From: CADCWN01 sp046328475
GTDB lineage: Bacteria; Chloroflexota; Chloroflexia; Thermomicrobiales; CADCWN01
NCBI GenBank assembly: GCA_046328475.1
Contig: JAXLWN010000025.1
Span: 23,567 to 87,566, forward strand
DNA length: 64,000 bases
Direction: 5' to 3'
Below the pieces are notes generated by a model. That model saw nothing but the letters and a program-made list of their open reading frames with translations, did no database searches and was not told the DNA's origin. Below, one piece after another: positions 59,941 to 64,000 of this stretch (its first letter is position 1; each line of letters begins with the position of its first letter). Both the position numbers and the translations under genes were made by a program.

Positions 59941-61067
59941 GCCGTCCCACCGCCCCACCGGGACCGGTCGCCGCTCCCGCCCATGGCTTGGAGGCAGGAT
60001 ACCCAGGCCGCGCCGGTGCGCAAGGGCAAACGGTGTACGACGCGATCATCGTCGGGGGCAGCTTCGCCGGGCTGGCAACAGCGATGCGGTTGCGCGGCCA
60101 CCGCGTATTGCTGATCGAACAGCACCCCATCGGCAGCCACCAGACCTCGACCTGCGGGATGCCCCTGGCCACGATTCGCGCGGTGGGAGGAGAGTCGGCC
60201 ATCCTGGAGGAGCACGCCGCATTGGTCGCGCACACGGGCGGGCGCGAGCTGCGCTACCCGCTGCGCACGCCGTATGTCACCTTCGACTACCGCGCGCTCT
60301 GCCGGGCGATGCTCGCCCGCACCGACGCCGAGGTGTGGACGGTGCGGGCGACGAGTGCCGGGCCGGGATGGGTCGCGACCACCCAGGGTACGGCCCGGGC
60401 GCGCTTTGTCATCGACGCCTCGGGGTGGCGCTCGGCGCAGTGGCACGGGCCGCAGGCGACGCAGCCGCCGCGACTGATGGGCTATGGCATCGAGACGGAG
60501 TTGCCGGTGCGCGCGGCGGACGATCCCGGGCTGCACGTCTTCTTCGAGCGGCGCATCGTGCGCAACGGCTACGCCTGGGTCTTCCCGTGCGGCCAGACCA
60601 CCCGCATCGGGGTCGGCACCTTCGACCGGGGGGTGGCCCTGCCCCCGATCCTGAACGCCTTCCTCGCCCGCTTCGGCCTGCGGCGCGGCGCGACACGCGG
60701 CGGCGTGCTGGCGATCCAGCGTCGCGCGCCGCTGGTCGATGGGGTCTTCGTCGTGGGTGACGCCGCCGGTCAATGTCTGCCGCTCACCGCCGAGGGCATC
60801 CGCACGGCGATCTTCCACGGGGGGATCGCCGGCCGGTCCATCGCGGCGGCGCTCGCCAATACGATCGCCCCCGACGAGGCGCGGGCGCGCTATCGCGCGG
60901 CGGTGCGGCGGACCGCGCATTTCCACGCCTGGATGGTCCGGTTCCAGCACCTGGCGGCCCACACGCCCGATGCCCTGCGGGCCATCCTCGGCCGCCTCAA
61001 CGCCCATCCGGCGATCTTCCACCCGGCCATGCGGCGCTACCTGCAATGGAGCGGCTGGATCTTGTGA
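59937..61067 (+). CDS. FAD-dependent oxidoreductase (geranylgeranyl-reductase-like)
   Basis: 376 residues. The dinucleotide fold starts YDAIIVGGSFAGLATAMRLRGHRVLLIEQHPIG with the GxGxxG variant GGSFAG. HQTSTCGMPLATIR carries a conserved Cys, typical of the GGR/digeranylgeranylglycerophospholipid reductase family. DASGWRSAQW and AFVVGDAAGQCLPLTAEGIRTAIFHGG form the second and third FAD-binding motifs. The family reduces isoprenoid double bonds in quinones, carotenoids or lipids, or acts as a monooxygenase-like enzyme. An N-terminal 30-residue Pro/Ala extension precedes the fold. It is coupled to the membrane protein upstream, which may bring a lipid substrate; that is inference. Confidence 0.85.
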   Translation: MSRPTAPPGPVAAPAHGLEAGYPGRAGAQGQTVYDAIIVGGSFAGLATAMRLRGHRVLLIEQHPIGSHQTSTCGMPLATIRAVGGESAILEEHAALVAHTGGRELRYPLRTPYVTFDYRALCRAMLARTDAEVWTVRATSAGPGWVATTQGTARARFVIDASGWRSAQWHGPQATQPPRLMGYGIETELPVRAADDPGLHVFFERRIVRNGYAWVFPCGQTTRIGVGTFDRGVALPPILNAFLARFGLRRGATRGGVLAIQRRAPLVDGVFVVGDAAGQCLPLTAEGIRTAIFHGGIAGRSIAAALANTIAPDEARARYRAAVRRTAHFHAWMVRFQHLAAHTPDALRAILGRLNAHPAIFHPAMRRYLQWSGWIL

Positions 61068-61080
61068 TGCGGCAAGTCGC

Positions 61081-61183
61081 CATACGTAGTTCCACCCATG
61101 CCGCAATACCGGCACAAGATACGTGCCCGCACCGATGTGCGCACCCGGTCCCCCTGCCACAATGGCCACCACGGGGGAATGGC
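61081..61183. promoter_or_regulatory. Conserved about 100-bp element, copy B
   Basis: Partner of 58742-58844. It lies 13 bp after the reductase stop and 80-180 bp upstream of the cell-surface gene. Between the two shared blocks this copy can form a small hairpin (TGCCG / CGGCA). Confidence 0.75.
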
Positions 61184-61262
61184 GGGCGCGCGGGTCCACC
61201 TCGGCACCCGGCGCTCCCCCGTTTCCTCCACCCTGCGGCGGCAAGCGACAAGGAGATGTGCG

Positions 61263-64000
61263 ATGACCAGCCCCTTCTCCCCTGGCGGTCGAGTTTTTTG
61301 CCGACTGGGCGCGGCCCTGGCCTTGCTGATCACCCTGCTCGGCGGCCCCGGGCTGCTCGCGCCCGCCCCGCTCGCCGCCGCCGCCCTCACTGTGACGAAC
61401 GGTAACGACAGCGGTGCGGGCTCGCTGCGCGCCGCCATCGCCGCCGCCGCGTCGGGCGACACCATCCAGTTCGCCGGGGGCGTCACGACGGTGACGCTGA
61501 CGACCGCCGAGCTGGGGATTGCCAAGAACCTGACCATCCAGGGGAGCGGCCTGGGCGGCGTGACCGTCCAGCGCAGCAGCGCGGGCGGCACGCCCGAGTT
61601 CCGCATCTTCCACATCACCGGCGGGGCCACCGTCACGCTGCGCGGCCTCGCCATCGCCAACGGCAACTTCAGCGACTACCACCTGGGCGGGGGCGTCCTC
61701 AATGAGGCCAGCACCCTGACCGTCGACGCCTGCGCCGTCAGCGGCAATACCGTTCCCAGCGGCCTCGGCGGCGGCATCGCCAACATCGCCGCCACCGGCC
61801 CGGCAAGCCTGACCGTGACCAGCAGCACGCTCAGCGGCAACAGCGCACTCGGCGGCGGCGGCATCGAGAGCGAGGCCTCCAACGGCTTCGCCGCCACGCT
61901 GGCGATCACCGACAGCATCCTCAGCACCAACGTCGCCGGCGACGATGGCGGGGCGATCGAGAACATCGGCAGCCATGCCGCGTCGAGCGCGACCGCGACC
62001 GTCACCAACGGCGTCCTCAGCGGCAATACCGCCGGTGAGGATGGTGGGGCGATCAACAATCGCGCGTATGGGAGCGCCACCGCGACCTTGACCGTGACCA
62101 ATCCCACGATCAGCGGCAACACCGCCGATGAGGACGGCGGTGGCATCGCGAATTCGGCTTTCGGCTCGGGAGGCGCGACCACCACCATCACCGGCGGCAT
62201 CATCGCCAACAACACCGCCACCACCGAGGATGGCGGGGGCATCGCCAACCAGAACCACGACGTGGGCAGCGCGAGCCTGACCGTGACCGGCAGCACGATC
62301 AGCGGCAACCTCCGCCAGCGGCAGCGGCAAATACACCGGCGGAGGTGGCGTCGCCAACATCGCCACGGCGGGCACCGCCACTCTGAATGTGACAGGGAGT
62401 ACGCTCAGCGGGAATACCACCAGCGAGGATGGCGGCGGCATCGTCAACTTCGCCACGGGCGATGGGGCCACCGCGACCGCCACCGTGACCGATAGCACGC
62501 TCAGCACCAACCGGGCCGCCGATGACGGCGGCGGCATCGCCAGTCGCGCCACCGCCGGTGCGGCCGTCGCGACGCTCACCGTGACCGGCAGCACCCTCAA
62601 CGGCAATTTCGCCGACGACGATGGTGGGGCCATCGCCATCCTCATCGACGACAGCGGGAGCGGTGTCGCTGGGCCGCCCACCGACAGCACGCTGGTGCGC
62701 AACAGCACGCTCAGCGGCAACAATTCCGACGACGAAAGCGGGGCGATCGATCTTCTCGACGCCACAGCGACGCTCGACTATGTCACCGTGTCCGAGAACA
62801 GTGCGGCATCAGGGTCGCACGTAGCGCGCTCATTCGGGGATAGCACACTCACCTATGGCCGCTCGGTCTTCACCCTCTCCGCCTCGGTTCCTGTCTTCTT
62901 CTTCGAGGAAGGCGCTGGCGGCACCTTCGTCTCAGCCGGGGATAACATCAGCCAGCACGATCTGCCCGGCGTGACCGGCACTGACGTCGTCAACACCGAC
63001 CCGCTCCTCGGCCCGCTGGCGGCCAACGGCGGCCCCACCGCCACCCACCTGCTGCTCCCGGGTAGCGCGGCGATCAACCACATCCCTCTCGCCCGCTGCG
63101 GCGCGGTGGCGACCGACCAGCGCGGCTTCTCGCGACCGCTCCCCGCCGGTGGTGCCTGCGACAGCGGCGCGGTCGAGATGACCGCACCCACGACCCTCAT
63201 CGCCGCCTCAGCCACCAGCGTCTATGGCGGCACGGCCACGCTCAGCGCCACGCTCACCGCGACGGTCGGCGGCGCACCGGTGAACGGTCGCACCATTGCC
63301 TTCACCCTGAATGGCACGGCGGTCGGCACGGCCACGACCAACGGGAGCGGCGTCGCCACGCTCCCCGGCGCGAGCCTCGGCACCATCCCGATCGGCAGTT
63401 ACCCTGCGGGGGTCGGCGCGAGCTTCGCGGGCGACAGCACCTTCTCGCCGAGCCACAGCACGGCGGGGCTCACGGTGACGAAGGCGACCACCGCCACCAA
63501 CGCGCCCGACGCGACCGCGCCCTACGGCGCTCCCGCCGCCAACCCGAACGCCACGGTGACGAACACCAGTCCGGGGAGCACGGCGACGGTGAACGAGGGA
63601 ACCGTGACCTTCGTGGTCAAGCAGGGGGCGCAGACGATCTGCACCCTGACGCTGCCGGTGGTCGGCGGCACGGCCAGCGGCAACTGCCCGCAGGGTCCGC
63701 TCCCCGTGGGCACCTACGCCATCACCGCCAGTTACAGCGGCGGGCCGAACTTCCTGCCGTCGAGCGACACCGCGACGCTGACCGTCGCGCGGCGGGTCAT
63801 CTGGGTGAAGGCGACCGACCGCACGGTCGGCCTGCGCCAGCCCAACCCGCCGACCACCCCGCCCGTCGGCTGCGCGACGCAGCCGGTCGGCAGCGGTGCC
63901 TGCTGGATCGAGCTCGCCAACGGCTCGACGCTGGCCCCGGGCGACGACTGGCCGAAGCTGAACCTGGCCAACCTGCGCTTCCAGTACGCCCGCAACCCGC
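61263..64000 (+). CDS. Cell-surface beta-helix/choice-of-anchor protein with Ig-like domains (one frameshift, C-terminus beyond window)
   Basis: More than 900 residues in the window. Signal peptide ALALLITLLGGPGLLAPAPLAAAA, then NGNDSGAGSLRAAIAAAASGDTIQFA, the usual start of parallel-beta-helix proteins with a 'choice-of-anchor Q' C-terminal part. Repeats of the form (T/S)xSGNTA(x)EDGGGI(A/E)N run through residues about 130-520 (for example VLSGNTAGEDGGAINN, ISGNTADEDGGGIANS). The frame shifts near 62310 from TISGN to SASGSGKYTGGGGVANI. Then DPLLGPLAANGGPTATHLLLPGSAAIN (anchor Q type) leads into Ig-like/Big_3-like domains (TATLSATLTATVGG, ATVNEGTVTFVVK). Likely an exported adhesin or surface-layer-like protein. 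Confidence 0.82.

Noticed and set aside
59880..62765. 961-residue minus-strand frame across the reductase and the surface protein
   Set aside because: It crosses two convincing plus-strand genes and a shared regulatory element, and shows only low-complexity sequence.

Overview
This is a high-GC bacterial chromosome segment, most likely from a Chloroflexota (Chloroflexi) member. No rRNA or tRNA gene is visible, so the assignment is inference. It rests on gene content: lipoproteins with Thr/Pro/Ala-rich linkers, a DUF4058 protein, a choice-of-anchor/parallel beta-helix surface protein, PAS-LuxR and large AAA-LuxR regulators, and a 'GGL..FG.PLT.E…DGK.Y.VQYFER.R.E.HPE' repeat that I associate with Chloroflexota exported proteins. 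That repeat occurs three times, in two different genes.

Layout. 1-1773: two minus-strand envelope-glycan genes (multipass membrane protein, then glycosyltransferase, cut by the window edge). 2537-4819: an OmpR-type response regulator and its histidine kinase, closed by a clear terminator. 5141-7923: a badly frameshifted DUF3500 lipoprotein overlapping a NicO-type nickel/cobalt transporter. 7973-12600: exported enzymes (phospholipase C-like phosphoesterase, intradiol-dioxygenase lipoprotein, unknown lipoprotein, matrixin-like metalloprotease). 12826-17067: a PAS-LuxR regulator divergent from a glycogen-debranching enzyme fused to an esterase. 17273-24815: DUF2171, DUF1801, UvrB, a RibD-like reductase, a frameshifted membrane protein and a DinB-like protein. 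25127-29131: an acyl-CoA-synthetase-like ligase, a D-threonine aldolase/D-serine dehydratase-like enzyme and a carbon-nitrogen hydrolase. 29168-35939: a minus-strand glycolytic run gap - DUF402 - pgk - S9 peptidase - tpiA - DUF4058. 36180-38773: a winged-helix protein and a secreted beta-propeller. 38997-45351: a decayed phage head module (scaffold-like, major capsid, portal, head-tail adaptor, structural protein, amidase), with no terminase, integrase or tape measure. 45648-50436: a ThDP enzyme, putative immunity protein, Nudix, alpha/beta hydrolase and a degenerate J-domain/SH3b protein. 50706-55510: a GPH sugar transporter with a broken hydrolase, a PIN toxin-antitoxin pair and an MFS exporter. 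55746-64000: a 996-residue LuxR ATPase regulator, a membrane protein plus FAD reductase pair, and a large cell-surface protein running off the end.

Two features cut across the window. First, many spacers are built from short tandem units (mostly 7 nt, usually of form AGTNNNN) that abut or overlap the upstream stop codon and/or end at the next ribosome-binding site. Between several co-directional genes the two arrays are reverse complements and would fold into one long hairpin. The unit sequence changes from spacer to spacer while the two arms of one spacer match. At least four other dispersed palindromic repeat families are also present. Second, about 15 genes carry frameshifts while the large housekeeping genes are intact. 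Some are single-base homopolymer changes that look like sequence errors. Others, in the phage module and the DUF3500 gene, are dense enough to suggest decay.
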